Assembly (NCBI GenBank): GCA_013399305.1
Contig: VXAI01000015.1
Coordinates: forward strand, 3,695,329 to 3,759,328
Length of the DNA: 64,000 nt
DNA from: Rostratula benghalensis
Taxonomy: Eukaryota > Chordata > Aves > Charadriiformes > Rostratulidae
Direction: 5' to 3'
The position numbers were made by a program, and so were the translations under genes. The notes beneath the pieces were generated by a model. The model saw only the letters and a list, made by a program, of their open reading frames with translations, made no database searches and was not told where the DNA came from. Of this stretch, positions 1-13,800 are shown in pieces. Position 1 is the first letter of the stretch. Each line of letters begins with the position of its first letter.

Positions 1-2634
1 CGATCAGCCACCTTTTATCCTGCTCTAAATGAGCAACGATTCTCTGCTTGTATATTGTGCTGAAACGTCTTTGTAATTGCAGGAAAGTACCTGCAGAAAA
101 AAAAATCAGGGCAAAAAGATAACGCTCTCCTTATGCTATGTGACAGCTCCTTCGCTCCTGAGCCTGGCCAGTGCCACCACCTGGTAATGCCACCCATTCA
201 CACCTGATGTAAAAGGTATGAAGACACTAGGACACTAGTTCTCAATGCTCTTTTTAAGTACACCATTGAGTAGCTTGCAGTGCTTGAGAGCAGATCATGC
301 TGTCCTACACTTTGTGCTCTAACCCTAACCTCCCTGCTGTGAGCAGTTAAAAGGCAGAGCCCGCAAGTTCTCCAGCTCATGGTGCTGCTAATAGATTGCT
401 CCCGCCTGCCTGGGAGAAGGGTCTCCAGCCAAAATGTCAGGAGGCCTGGGAGCTGCTTGGTCTTTGCCCCAGTAGAAAATAGGTTTTAGATTGTTCTGTT
501 AACATTTGGCTGTTTGCAGAGTTCTGTTTTTATTCTAAAGGTTCTTACAGGACTGAGCGGGACTTCACTTGACTTTTTAACTCTAGGTTGCATCTCTGTA
601 TACTTGTGTTTTGGAGTGTAACATGCAGGCTTTAGTGCTTCTCCCCCTTCTTTTGTTCAGAATAGCAATGACAAGCAGGAACCTGGTGAAGGAGTTGGAG
701 AAACTCCACTCCTGCACTCATACTCTGCTTCCCATGGGCTGCTCGGGCGTTTTGCTGGGGCTTGAAAGCAAGGGAATAACCACGTTGTATTCTGTTTGTG
801 ACTCTGAGCCACCTGGTGAGTTGATGTAGGTCACAGTCACCCATTTAAATCTGAGAATCACACTCTTAATCTGAAGAGGGTTTGATCAGTTTTTAATGCT
901 GGAGGAGTGTTCAATGATTGCGTTGAGTTTATTCTAATCTTTCTTCAAGATCTGTCACTGTTTGGACAAGGGTTAAGTCTCTCTCTCTGCTTGAGTCACA
1001 TTTTTAAATGTTGACAATAATCCTGAAGCTTTATGTACATGGAAATCTAGCCTGAGTGGGTAAATAGATGCATTCCTTTACATTGTCTGTCAACTAATGT
1101 GAGCTGTCAGCAATTCTGTTTCCTTTTAATAAAACATCTGAAATTTAGCTCCTCTGACACCATAAAAAAATTAACCAAAACCCATCCATTGCTGAAGCCT
1201 GTTAGGAGATTAAGGAACTGAATTAATCTAGATGTGATAACACAGCTACTTTATCCTTTCTAGATCTTTTGGTAATGTCACAACTTGGGTGCCACAACCT
1301 TCAGAAATGCCAGCATTGTCAGAAGATCCTTAAGTCTGGTCAGGAAGGGAAAGGCAAACCGTTAGCTGTCAATTGTGACCAAAGAGGAATCTTTTCCAAG
1401 TACCTGTTACATTTGTTTTTCCCTAAAAAAAACCCACCAAAAACACACACCAAAGACTATCTGCTGCTTTCAAGGTCCCCCCACATCTAAATTCCCTGTG
1501 TTTGGAAATATTCATATCTGAGGCCTGTGTGCCTTGGCAGCACGTTCCTGGCTGGGGCAGGGTTGTCCATGAGCAGGCGCCCAGCACTGGTGTGGCTGGA
1601 GAGGGCACAGAGGACGAAGGCAGTGGGGAGTAAGGGCTGCTTCGTTGACAGCAGAAGACCTGCCTTCTTGGGACGTGGGCTCAGATCTCTTTCAAGTGTG
1701 TGACCCTGAGTAAGGTGGGTTTTCTAAGTTCCTCAGCTGTTAGACAAGGCTGCATTTGACAAGACTGTTAGGAGGCTGAAGCTTGTAAATTTGACTCAAA
1801 TATGTGAGCTAGTATAAAGTTCTTTCTCTTTCTTCCATTTCCTATCTGACCTGCAGTGGTGATTTTAGGGGGAATTAAGGGGTCGGTTAATCTGTGGATG
1901 AACTACCAATAACTGTTATTTCTAGAGATACATTCTTAATGTCCTTGTGTAATTATTCTGATATTATTGTTAGAGTTGTCTTTACTGCTGTATTACAATA
2001 GCACCACAAGGCACTAAGCAGAAATGAGGATCTGGAGTACTCTGTCCACCTGGTACAACGTCTGATGCTCTAGCAGGAAATGCATACCTGTATTTTAAAA
2101 CAATTGATAAATTGATAAATGTAAGAGAAAGAGACTAGTGGTAATGGAAGAAACAAAAGAAAGTAGCAGACATCATTCAGTGTGGTAGTTTTGTTCAATT
2201 CCTACTTTTCATAAAATCTTTTTTGCATGCTTGTATCTTATGAGAGATGAAATGTGATCTGTGGATTAATTGCTCTCACAAAAGCCTTGCATTTGTGAGA
2301 GGGCAGATGGGAATTTATTTTCGATGAGGTGTTTCTGTTTAGATTTTTGTTACAACGTTAGGTACCCACTTTTCCAAAGTTTTTACAGCTCTTGGCTGTA
2401 AGCTCTTGGCTTTTTGCTTCAGAATGTCCTGGACTGGACAAGTCTCCAGTGTATTTGTTTCATAGCATCTTGCTCGGATAAAATGACCAAGGTGGGGTTT
2501 GCCCTGGAAATAAAGGTTTGATGAGTGAGGGCAGCTACCACTGAGCATTTGTTTACTGCAGTGTCTGCATGTACTTCCTGGACAATGCAAGTCTGAGATA
2601 AGTCCAAGTACTAACTTTGATGGAAAACATCTTT

Positions 2635-2647
2635 GGGGGGGGGGGGG
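2635..2647 (+). repeat. Poly-G run (13 G)
   Basis: Uninterrupted run of 13 G in otherwise AT-rich sequence. It is prone to length error in sequencing. Confidence 0.95.
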
Positions 2648-5600
2648 AAGACAAAATGATGGATTTTACATCTGAATTTAAACAAATAGGGAATGGTACA
2701 GTTCATTGACAGAAAATCATCTTTAGGCCAGATTGATGCTTCATGTTCGATTCACTTTGTTTCACACTCAACCTAGGGAGAGCAGAGGGGCAGGAGTGAC
2801 CTTCTTAAAACTACTTCCAGTCCTGCCATACCCTTCATATTTCTATTGGAAGCATTTCATTTGAATAGTTCTCAGGACAGATTAATCAGAGTAGGATAGA
2901 TCATCTAACACTGATGAAATGCTGTGTAACTCATGGGGTTTTTTAGAAAAGTTAAGGCTTTGGTCCTGAAGCATCATTTTCTTCATGATAAAATGCCTGC
3001 AAGGAAGAGGTTGCACTTCAGAAAATATATACCTCGCTGCAAAACATTAGTTTTTTCACCTCAGTATTTCCAGATTGCCTGGTAATGTCCCTAATGTATT
3101 CATTAGAGAGTGGATGGATCAGCGTGGCACGGAACCAGAATAAGATTCACACCAGGAGATGTGAAAACACAATACTGAGCTAGAGAAAAATTCTTTTCAT
3201 GTATGGAATAGAAATACTCTGAAGATAGAGTATTTGTGCGTGCTTTCTGAAAATGGTTTTTGGTTTGTTTTTTTTTTCTCTTTTCACATTTCCATTAGGA
3301 AATTACATTTTTGTATAAAGGCTTTGGGGTTTTTTTCTTATTTGAAGTGCAGTGGCACATACTGTAAACTGATGTCTCATTAATGACTTGCTCTGAACTC
3401 CTTGCTGGTGGCCAGTGAACCACAAGTATATACTGAGGTGAACAACAGGAACAAAAGATTATCCTATTATTTACTTGAATTCAGCAGAAAGCTCCTATTG
3501 AAGGGTGCCTCATTTCCCAAGACCATGCAAGTGTTTGACCTGAACACAAAAAGCAGTCAGGAAGGTGAGGTGTCTGTTTATTCCAATGTTGGAATTTTTA
3601 CCAGAAGCAAAATGTGACACACATCTTTCTAGTTCATTGCTTTTTTCATTCAATGAGGAGACAGACCCAAGAAGTTACTAAGTGTTCTAATTGGCACTAT
3701 GTATATTCTATGGTAATATTCCATTTTTAAAAGTATTTGTTATGTTTACAATTAGTCAGTCACTTCCACCTGACTCTTACAGGTCAATGACAATGTAACT
3801 GGCAAACTGAACGTTTGTGACAAGATTTTAGTGGACAGTCTGAAGAATGGTAGTTACTGTGAAGTAGTTAATAAATGTCAGTATCTTATCTGGTTCCAGA
3901 ATAAGACATGACAAATCCTACTGACGTTGTTGGAAGACTTTCAACTAATTACTCCATTAGGCTTCAAATTGGAGAATTTATCAACTAAAATGCAATGAAT
4001 ACTCAGTTATTTGTATTATTTGTAGCATGTTATTAATATTTTTTATCTTTGAATAATTTCACAGATTATTCAAAATGTCTGTAGCCTTTCCATGAGCAAA
4101 ATTTTTCAGTCCCCAAGTTCCTCATCCTGTAAACTGCCAGTCAAATTATGACAGTCTTACGACAACCTGTTTTTTTCTGCTTCACCTTCCTCTCTTTTAC
4201 CGGAAGATAAGAGTTACAAGGAAATTAAATAATGCAAATGCAAGATAAGAATTCTAGTTAAGTTTTAGGAGGTTTTTATAGATATATATATATTTGGGGC
4301 ATTCCTCAAATAAGATACAATAACCTCAGCATGGTTATGAGAATACTATGATCAGAAAGTCCATGCTACAGACCATCCAGAAACACCAATACTTCAGAGG
4401 AAGAAGCACAGTAGATTTCAAGTTCCCTTAATGTGGCCATTATTTATGATTCTCATGTATCTGATTCCAGTTTGTGTAAATACTGCTATAAAACCAATTA
4501 TTTTGAAATCTGTACTGCTACACAAGAGTAGCATTGGACCCTTGCTGCATTTCTCTGACTATTAAAACTGAGTTATGACAGAACAGCTTCTGTCATTCCA
4601 TTGTAGCTTTCTAATTGACTACATGGTTTTGGGATTTAGCCCTAAAAATCCTGTCTTGTTTTTTTTTCTGTTCACTCTCAGTGATGATCTTAAATGGTTA
4701 CACCAGGCATATGCTGCTAATGCAGAAATGAGGTGGAAGCAAACAAGGCCTATATCTTTGTACATTCCAGTTCCTGAAAACAAATGGAGTGGGAGGGCAT
4801 GTTAAATGGCATTTCTAAGCAGCCAAATTGTTCCTCACTCAGCTATCAAATGCTCCTTCCTGAATGCTTAATTGACCAGTAAACTTCCTAATTAGAACAC
4901 CAACGCTAGATAGGGAGTGCTGCTGGCTAAGCAGGATGAGATGGGTACTATAAGAGCACTGAATGCACTTAGGGCCATACAGCGCTGAGATACATGGGTT
5001 CTAGAAAAGCAAACAGAATGAATTATCAGATAAAATACTGTCTTTTCACCTCTAGGATAAATGTCCAGTTTCTGTCCATGTTCCTACTAAATGTGAAATT
5101 AGCTTGATAATATTTCTACCAGGGTCTTATGAATAACATTTGGCATCTCAGAAACTTTGTTGTCACTCAGCAGAGTTTGGGCCACCTGCCCTTTCTACTT
5201 CAGGACTACCCTATCTGCAAGGTGTAATAGCAACTGCCCACAGCTGATAAATTTCAGAGGCTGGGTTCTTTCCACTGCTTCGAAGCAGATGTTACATGGG
5301 CAGCATCCATGTCCTCAATGCACCAGGACAGCCCTTGCCATCTGTAGAGGCAAAAGAGCTGGTATCATGCAAGGACATAATCAGATCTGGCAACCTGAAC
5401 TACCTCCTTGAAACAGGTGTTCCCTCTCAGGTGTTGGGTTCAGTCGTAAAACGAGTTCTGGCATCACTTGATTTGGTGCCCATTCTGATACAGATACTGC
5501 CCAGGCTGCCCTGCTCTGGGTGCTGGTTAATGTGGTTTCTCCTTGCTTCTCGATCCTCCTACGATTCATTTCTTTGAAAAAGTCACAAATGTCTAAGTAC

Positions 5601-8600
5601 TGGCAACTTGCGTAGGCATCCTGACATTTCCAAGCCAAGACTGATCTTCTGGATGTGCAGTTTGCAGCAAGGTTGCAGATAAAAAATTCTGATATTAGGG
5701 CCAAAATGGCTCAGATTTTCAAATGTACAAGTTTAACGGTACGTATACATATTGATAAATACCTGCATGCCTACAGAGAGATCTCTTGAGAACAGACTTG
5801 CATCTGACTAACAATTTGACTTATAGCGGGGAAACGGGAGTTCAGCTGAAATAGACGTCTGAGGTTATATTAACTTAATAAAAAATGTAGGGTCTAACTC
5901 AAAAAATCCAGCATCTTTTAACAGAAGTCAAGTGATTTTCTCATTTGTCTGGCCAGCTTCTCTCAAGTTCATTACTCTTTCTTGATTAAATCTTTTCTAA
6001 TGATTTCTGCCTGAATGAGAAGCGGAGAAAGGGTACTCACAAATCACTCCTTAGACAGACTCTGACAGCGATGTATATGACTCATTTATGTTCAGCTGGA
6101 TGTAAGTATTTAATTCTTCTTCTTAACTGTAAGGAAAAGGATATCATCAGCCACAAATATCCTGAGGCTGTAAATTTAAGAAGAGAAGTCTCTACCATGT
6201 TATCTGGCAGTGATTAGAAAATAAGAAAAAATGTTGCAAGTTTATCAGGAATAAATATAATAGTTAAAAAAAAGAGAAACAGTGTAATAATAGTAAACAT
6301 TTAAGGTATTGCAGTCCATTTATCATATAGAATTCATTTATCTGGAGGAGAACAAAAAGGCAACTTTTGTCTCTTTGGTGTATTTCTGTAATGGGGGTCT
6401 CTAAACAGTGTGGTTTGTGAGATGAACCACTTGAAGATGAGTCAGAGGCCCCTTTTGGCCTGAGTAGAGTGACATATAGAAAGAGTAGCCTTTTATAGAC
6501 CAATAGCTATTTGAGCTTTTTGGTGCAATCAAATCTTTCAGTGAAACACATAGGTAACTTTTCACGTTACTCAACAGATACTATTCTTAGGTTCTGGCCT
6601 CAGGACTGGTGTGGTGCCCCTCAGATACCCAACAGTGTGCACTTTGCTCAGCTTTGCCTGTTCAGGTCCTACCAGGTGTGGGGTGAGAAACTTCTGGCAG
6701 TGGGGATAAGAAGCGTTTCTTACTTTGGAATATGCAGGTCTTCATTTTGCATTGTGTGAGCATCTTAACTTCATTTAGATTGAAATGTGTTAGAAAACAG
6801 AGGTGGATGCCACTCGAGTCTGGATGGTGGAGCTGAGTCACCTGTGTCTGTCTCAGCACCACAGTGTTCCAATGTGCTCTTCGCCCAGCAGCGCTAGTTG
6901 GGAGAAGGGCTACAGCCTCCTCAAGTAAACCTCTGCCTACACGGAATTAAACACGTGCTAGGCACAGGATAGCAGCTTCCCTCAGTTTGGCCTTCCAGAC
7001 AAATGGGAAGGAAAAACATTCTTTTTCCCCTCGACCACCTTTTGTCTGTTATTTTTCTGTTTTATCTACTTTTCCTCATAAGGCTGATTGTAAATGTTGC
7101 CTTTTCAGACAGAGGACTAGGCTGTTCTGAGCAAGATAACAAACACGTGCTTTTTCTCCCACTTTCCTTATATAAAATAACATTTCTTATTCTATTTGCT
7201 TTGTTGCCAGCTCTTATCTGTAATTTGGATCATAAACCAGGACTGTCTTTTTCCAGGAACACTGAATAATACAATGTCTGGTAAATTGTGGTGGTATTTT
7301 TCTTTTATTTTTCTTCTTCTTTTGTTCTGAATTTTTTGATGCTTCAAAATAGATTTGGGAACTATTCATACTCTATAGAAAGAGGAGAAACAAAAGACTT
7401 TTCTCCTCTTCATTTCTGACTGCTGTGTCTGGTTGTTTTAATGTTTTTTCTTTCCCTTTATTAAAAATTAAGAGGGATTTTTCATTGATACTAGTGTGAG
7501 TCAAGACCTGGTCTAAACCTTACTGCTGTTAACACCAAAAATTTCTGTCATCCTCCCCTGGTGCTCAATACAGCTGGGAATCTTATTGTACAGTGAGGGA
7601 TTAGGGCCCTTGGACAGGATTCCTGGCTTAAGGCTCTTCCTAAGAGCGGCTTCCAAAAGAAGATGCTCAAATGTTCCATCAAGACTGATACTGGCAGGTT
7701 CTGAGCCAGACTGCAGAGAGAGCTGCAAAGGGTGCTGAGAGAGGGGGCAGAGAAAAGAGAGCCCCAAATATTAAGCAGGAAAACCAGACTTGAAGATGGG
7801 TGTCTGGATATTTATATCTGTATATTTGCTCTCCAGAGTACCAGTTTCTTCTTTGCTTTCCACTTTTCCCATTTCCTCTTCCCCAACTGTCTAGAGGAGT
7901 ATCTGTTAAGAAACCAGACTCAGGGTCCCTAACTAAATCCAGGGCCAGGTGCTTTGACATCATTCACAGGTTATCAATTCCCTGAATTACTAGTTTAATA
8001 GCATATTTTCAGTCCTATTAGGAGATAAATAAGACCAAGATACTTTATTTGTTTTCACAGTTGCTTTATAATTACACAAGCTGAAACATTACATGGAGTC
8101 AGTAGTCTTGGTTATGTTTTGAAAAGGGCTTGCTAGGTAGTAGGTTGATTTCATTCCTTTACTATGTTTTAGTAATTTATTATATATTGCCCTCCTCTAT
8201 CCCTTTAAAAGTCTCTTTCTTTCAAACAGTATCATTAACATGCTGAATGAAGAAAAGCCTTTCTGCTATTGCTCTGGATTCCTGTCCCCTGTTCTATCTC
8301 TTACAGCAGTGTGAACATCCCTTTGGACTATATACTCTTTTGGAAAATCTTGGGGCTGTAGTTTTGATTCTGGCCTTTAGACATTTCCATTGTATAAATA
8401 TTTGCAATTAATGGAAATAAGATATAGAGCCACTTCCAGAAACTCCTCTTACTAATCACAGTGCCAGCACAAGGGCAAGTAAGTAAACTCAAGGGGAGCT
8501 CTACTGCAAAAAAAAGCTTTTTCTGTTTATTGTTCACTGAGTTTGTGTGCAGCCTTTCCACATCCATCCCACTTAGCAGTGAGAACAGCTATTGCTTTGT

Positions 8601-10715
8601 GTTTATGCAGCCTTGTTTCTTGCTAGCCCCTAAACACTACTGCCATCAACAGCATTATTTGTATTTGTAATAATAATAATGAATAGCAAGTAAACACTGT
8701 AAATGCCGCACACAAACTGCTCAGGAGAATACTTTTCACAGATTAGGGCAGAGTTTACTGGTCTGTCATTAAATCTCCTGATGTCTCCTCAGTTGCTAAA
8801 GGGAAGTGAATGAATTTTTGATTGAGATGCAAAGGGTTTTACTGCATTCGTCAGCCAGTACATCCATCAAGGCATTTCTGTCATGCTTATTATTATGGTA
8901 CCTCAGCTCCTAGAACAGTGAAACTTAATTCCTTATTGGCTGGGATTCACAGAGGACTAATGTGAGATCAGGAAAGTCACAGTCTCTGGTAGCAGTTGAA
9001 GGCAATCAAGTCCACCTAGTAGGAGGAGGTGGAGTATTGCTGGCCTGGGGCAAGCTGCTAATTAAAAGATGCTTTTCTGGTAGCTTATGTCGGAGGAGCC
9101 CTGACATAACCTTCAGTAAGAGGCCTCTCTATTTCTCTTGAATGCCAATGAATTTATTAATAAGATCAATTTAAAGTGCTGCTCCCAGTTTGAGTTGCCA
9201 TGGAGATTGCTGACCTGCCAGATGGAGCAACACAGACTTGGGGAGCAGCCCCTCTGTTCTCAGTGGTGTCTGAGCATGTTCTGTGACTTGGATGAAAATG
9301 CAGAAAATTACAGCTGTGCATATGTGAGCTGGCGTAAATCGACGTCATGAATCTCAGAATCAATGGTTGTCAGCTTCAGATAAATCCTTTTTGGGCTGCA
9401 CCCTTGCAGACTGTGAGACAGCAGAGAGAAAAATGGAGAGCAGTGGCAAGAAGCATCCAAGCAGAGCCCGCCTTGAGTCAAGGATGTTTAATAGGGACCG
9501 GAGGAGGCCACGTTCCCCTAGCGCTCTGCTGGGCTTTGAATGGTAACGGTGTCTGTTAATCTTCCCTTGCCTGGGCCCAGTGCATGGCACGAGGATAGTG
9601 CAGAACTGGGCCCAGTGGCTGGCCTTTCTGTTGTCCTCCTCCTTACAATAGGCTCCAGAAACTTCTGGAGCAAAGTACAATTTTTGCAATATAATTATTA
9701 TTAAGGGAACAGTTCTAATAAATTCAAACCAGCTACTTAGACTTTTGTGCCCTTGATTTACCTGTATGGGAAAAATAACCTTTCATCGAAATTGGTATCT
9801 TCAGAGCCCCAGCATCCATCCTACAAAGAGAATTCAAACAGAAAAGCAAGCAAGGCACCGAGAGGCGATGTTGAGCAGCCACCTGCCAAAGGGCCAAGCC
9901 AGCCCAGAAGGGGGGGGGTGGTGCAGAAAGCAGAGAGAGGATGTAGGGACTGGAATGAAAGCCCCAGGCAGTGGGTTATTACCTGCTGGAGAAGTCATCC
10001 GGAGACAGGCCCTCAGGTGGCAGGAGTTGCTGTAACTTAATTGACACCAATTCACAGCACTTCAGGATCTACTTCACAGAGCTGTCCGGGCTCCTGGAGA
10101 GGATGTTTTCAGAAAGCTCTGGGTCAAGTGTGGATTTCTGTAAATGAGTGTTTACAAACAAGCCACTTAACACCTGGGCTGTATAGATAGCAGTGAATTT
10201 CTCTCTACCATATCACCAGCCAGACAGAGCAAAGTCAGATGCAAATGTTAAAGGGAAAAAGTGAAATGTAGGCATTGCAGAAATGAACATTTACAGCGTT
10301 CAATGGAAGTACTGGCAAGACCAGGTAAAAAAAATGCTCAAGGAGTTAAGTGAACTGCAGAGGTCTTTACGGGAAGGGAAGTAACCAGCTTGAAAGAATG
10401 AAGAAGGTAACAAGACCTGGGGATGGATTTGATCACTGTAAAGAGAGAGCAGCTGCTTCACACATCCTAGACAAATAATGACTTGTAATTAATTTCATTG
10501 CATAAAGCCCACTGTCTGTAGGAAGAAACAGCAGAAGGTAGGAGTGGAGGTAGCATAACCTGTTCCCTTGGCCAGTCTCAATAGTAATACTGCAAAAGCA
10601 GCAGAACCTGTAGACCATGTAGGAGATAAATATTTGTCACCTGCTCTGGCATCACTTGAATAGATGATGCCAGATAAGTGAAACACAAGAGTTTGGGAAG
10701 TGACTACACAACTGA

Positions 10716-10743
10716 TTTAAAAACAATAATAATTGTTTTTAAA
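10716..10743. repeat. Perfect 12-bp inverted repeat, 4-nt loop
   Basis: The arms tttaaaaacaat and attgtttttaaa are exact reverse complements around aata. AT-rich; no transposon family was recognised. Confidence 0.95.
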
Positions 10744-10806
10744 GCATTGTGGGAGGTGCCTGGTGGTAGTGATGTACTTTAAAAAGAATTTTTTATCATG
10801 CACTTT

Positions 10807-10828
10807 TTATCTCAAATAAATGAGATAA
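10807..10828. repeat. 8-bp inverted repeat with AATAAA in the loop
   Basis: The arms ttatctca and tgagataa flank the loop aataaa. It lies about 65 bp after the 12-bp hairpin at 10716. Confidence 0.9.
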
Positions 10829-13800
10829 GTAGAATTCGGGAGTTTGAAATATGTTTATTTTAAAATGTCATGGACTAGAAATACAATTCAAACTTCAAAT
10901 GGAAAAAGATTTAAAAAAAATGTTTGCAACTAATGGTCAGATGAGAAATTCAGGTTTCAAAATGCACAAAACCAGGATGCTGTCCCTTTGTGCAAATGGA
11001 ACAGGGGGCCATAGCTCTGGTCCAGCCCTCGTGCTCTGCAGAGAAATCCTACATGGCTAAGCACAGTACTTCATGTGGCTGTGAGGAGCGCTGAAGTAAC
11101 ATGAAACACACCAAACCTTGCAGCTTTTCTTTCTAGAAAGTTTCCTAGTTCTCAACCAACTACCAAGCTACTACTTCAACAGCACTCACTCTTGAAGGCT
11201 GCTTCAACAGGGGTGGCTTAACAGCAGTTACAACTTCAGTGGCACAAAGTTTGCATATTTTTTTCTACTTTTCAACTCACTCAAAGTCAGCAGTGGGCAG
11301 GAGCTCTCTATTTGACTGAAGCTGTATCATGTGAGAAATAAAATAGCTTTAGAAACAGTTACAGGCCGAATGAAAAGAGTGCTGGCATCTTACTCAGAAG
11401 CAGAAAGGGTCCCAGTTATACAGATGATGAGTTATTATGATTTAGTATCCCCGTTGTGTATAAGAATGTTACTGTTCTCTGGCAGGAATAACCTGAAGGA
11501 GTACTTCTGTGGTTTGTGGGAATTTCTTATTTAGCAGAAGAGTAAATATTGCTCTTTTTGGTGTTCTCTTCACAGGCAGGTGGCTCCATGCCTCTGAGGA
11601 TGGGGTTAATGTGCAGTCTCGCCCATCAACAGATCCTCCGTGTCCTCCCAGTTCTGCAGGGATGTTTCTTTGCTGGTTTTGGCTGGACTCCTACTGTGCT
11701 GGGAACCAGGGAGAGTTTGAAGATGTGTACAGGCAGCGTGTACTTTGTACATCACTTCCCCAGAACAAAGTGAGTTGCTGTCTACAGCCCTTGGCCCAAA
11801 CAAGGCATAAGGCTGCAGCCTGCCTTTGTATTACTCATCTTGCATGGAAGTTTTCTGGTTGGGTTTTTTTTCCGCTTTTTTCTCCTTAAACTGCATCTCT
11901 AAATTTTTACTTTGTCATCTTGAAAAGTACAATGTTTCACAAATTATAGTACACAGAAAGAAACTAGAGTTTAGCTGTTTTGAGCTTTCCAATGAGCATT
12001 TCTTGTAGTGCCATTACTGAGGCTGTTATCTGACAAATAGCTCTATTAAATGTAGAGCTTTGGTATGTAGGAAGAAAATTATCTGATATTTCTGCCCATG
12101 TTAAATTACCATACTGATACACATCCAGGAGGGACTGTATTTTTCTTGCAGAAAGAACTATTTGGTGTTCATAGGGCCTAACGTTTTCTTGGTGGGAAGA
12201 TGTTATTAAAAGTTTCTCTACGAAATGTTTTGTTTGTCATTACGAGCTATGGCTAATGTAACCCTTACAGGGGACAGGCAGACTGTCACGTCATGAAGTC
12301 TGCGTGCACAGATGAGCTCTGCAGAAGGATTTTGACAGATGAAGGAAGAGCAGAGCAGGATGCAGGGTCTGGGTGGGCGAGGGATGCTCCAGCACCTGGT
12401 GACACTGCAGGAGAGCAGGCACCCAGTGCTGTGACAGGGCTGAGCAGCCCCTTTGAGGTGGGGAGCCCTGCTTCAGCTTGGGAACAGGATGAAGGATGTT
12501 TTCCTTGCCACATGGTTTCTTCCATTTGCCTTTGGCAGATGGCTCTTGATGTGCCAGCTTTTGGGGGGGGACAGGGACGGGACTTCTGTCAGAGATGTGT
12601 GCACTGCTGCCATCTGAGTCTGAGCCCCAGAGCAGAGCTGTACTTGCACAAGGCAGTGAGTGCTGGACTTCAGGCTCCTCAGTGCCTGGGTTTGTAGTGC
12701 CAGCTCCTTTCATAGCTCCGGTCTGTTGACAGTCTAGAAAATAAGCTTCATTTCCAAAGTCCCTTTGATTTCACCTGCTGGGGATTCAAAAAGAAATTAC
12801 TCGTAGAAGTGACTTTCTTAAAGTCATGGCACAAATGTTCCACTTGCCTGTCCACGGAAATCCTCCTAAGTGGCTACTCTGAGCCAAACAAGCCCTGCTC
12901 TTTAAGATGGCAGAGCACAGCGTGAGTTATTTTATTTTGCAGCACAAATATATCCTGTATTGAGTGTCTGAGGCAATTCAGTAAGTGTAAATAATAACCG
13001 ATTTTGACAGAAATGCCTTGTACACTAGGGACCCTTCAGACAAATAGAGAGTGGCTTTCACACATTTTTTCCAGCCACAGTGTAGAACAGAATGCAGAAA
13101 TCCAGATTTGTGACACTCTGGGTGATTCCTGTTCCCCTACTGGAAAAAAAAGGAAAGACTGCTCCCTCACTGGTGTGGCTTTTTGTCTGTGATAAATGCA
13201 TTGATGTGACTTCTGTTGTGTTTATTCATTTCCCTTAACAGGTTTGAGAGAGAGGAAGTTCCTTGACAGTGTTAGGGAAAGAAGGAGCAACTACACTGTG
13301 GCAGAGAGGAGGTGTAAGATGTGATATATCCTGGCTCTGCAGCAGTGCTGTAGGACGAAATGCTGTGCTCTTCCCTGCAAAATGTAAGTGACACAATTTC
13401 CATCTACTGTTTTTAACTGGGGGGAGGGGGTCGCTCCTGAAGGTGATCTAAGTAGTGACAGAAAAAAGGGCAACACAGGAAATACAATTCATACCACGCA
13501 CATGTAGCGAATAAAAACACAGCTCTGGATGTGAGGAGTACACAGGTAATGAGGTGATGATGAAGCATTGCCTGATACAAATGTGGGGGGGTCACCATCT
13601 GCCTTCGCCTGTCCGGCCCCGTGTCTCTGCGATGCCGCCTGCTGCCGTAACGCGCTCTGGGTGCTGCTGGGCCCCGTCCAGGGCTGGCAGCAGGAAAGTC
13701 TCAGGGGACTTTGTGCTGACCTCACAGCAGCTGTGATGCTCAGGGACTCAGGTGAGAAAGGCTGGTGCTATCTATGGCTGCCGCACACTTGCTCCCTCAG

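Noticed and set aside
309..330. Telomere-like ctaaccctaacc
   Set aside because: Only two partial units. Far too short to indicate an interstitial telomere repeat.
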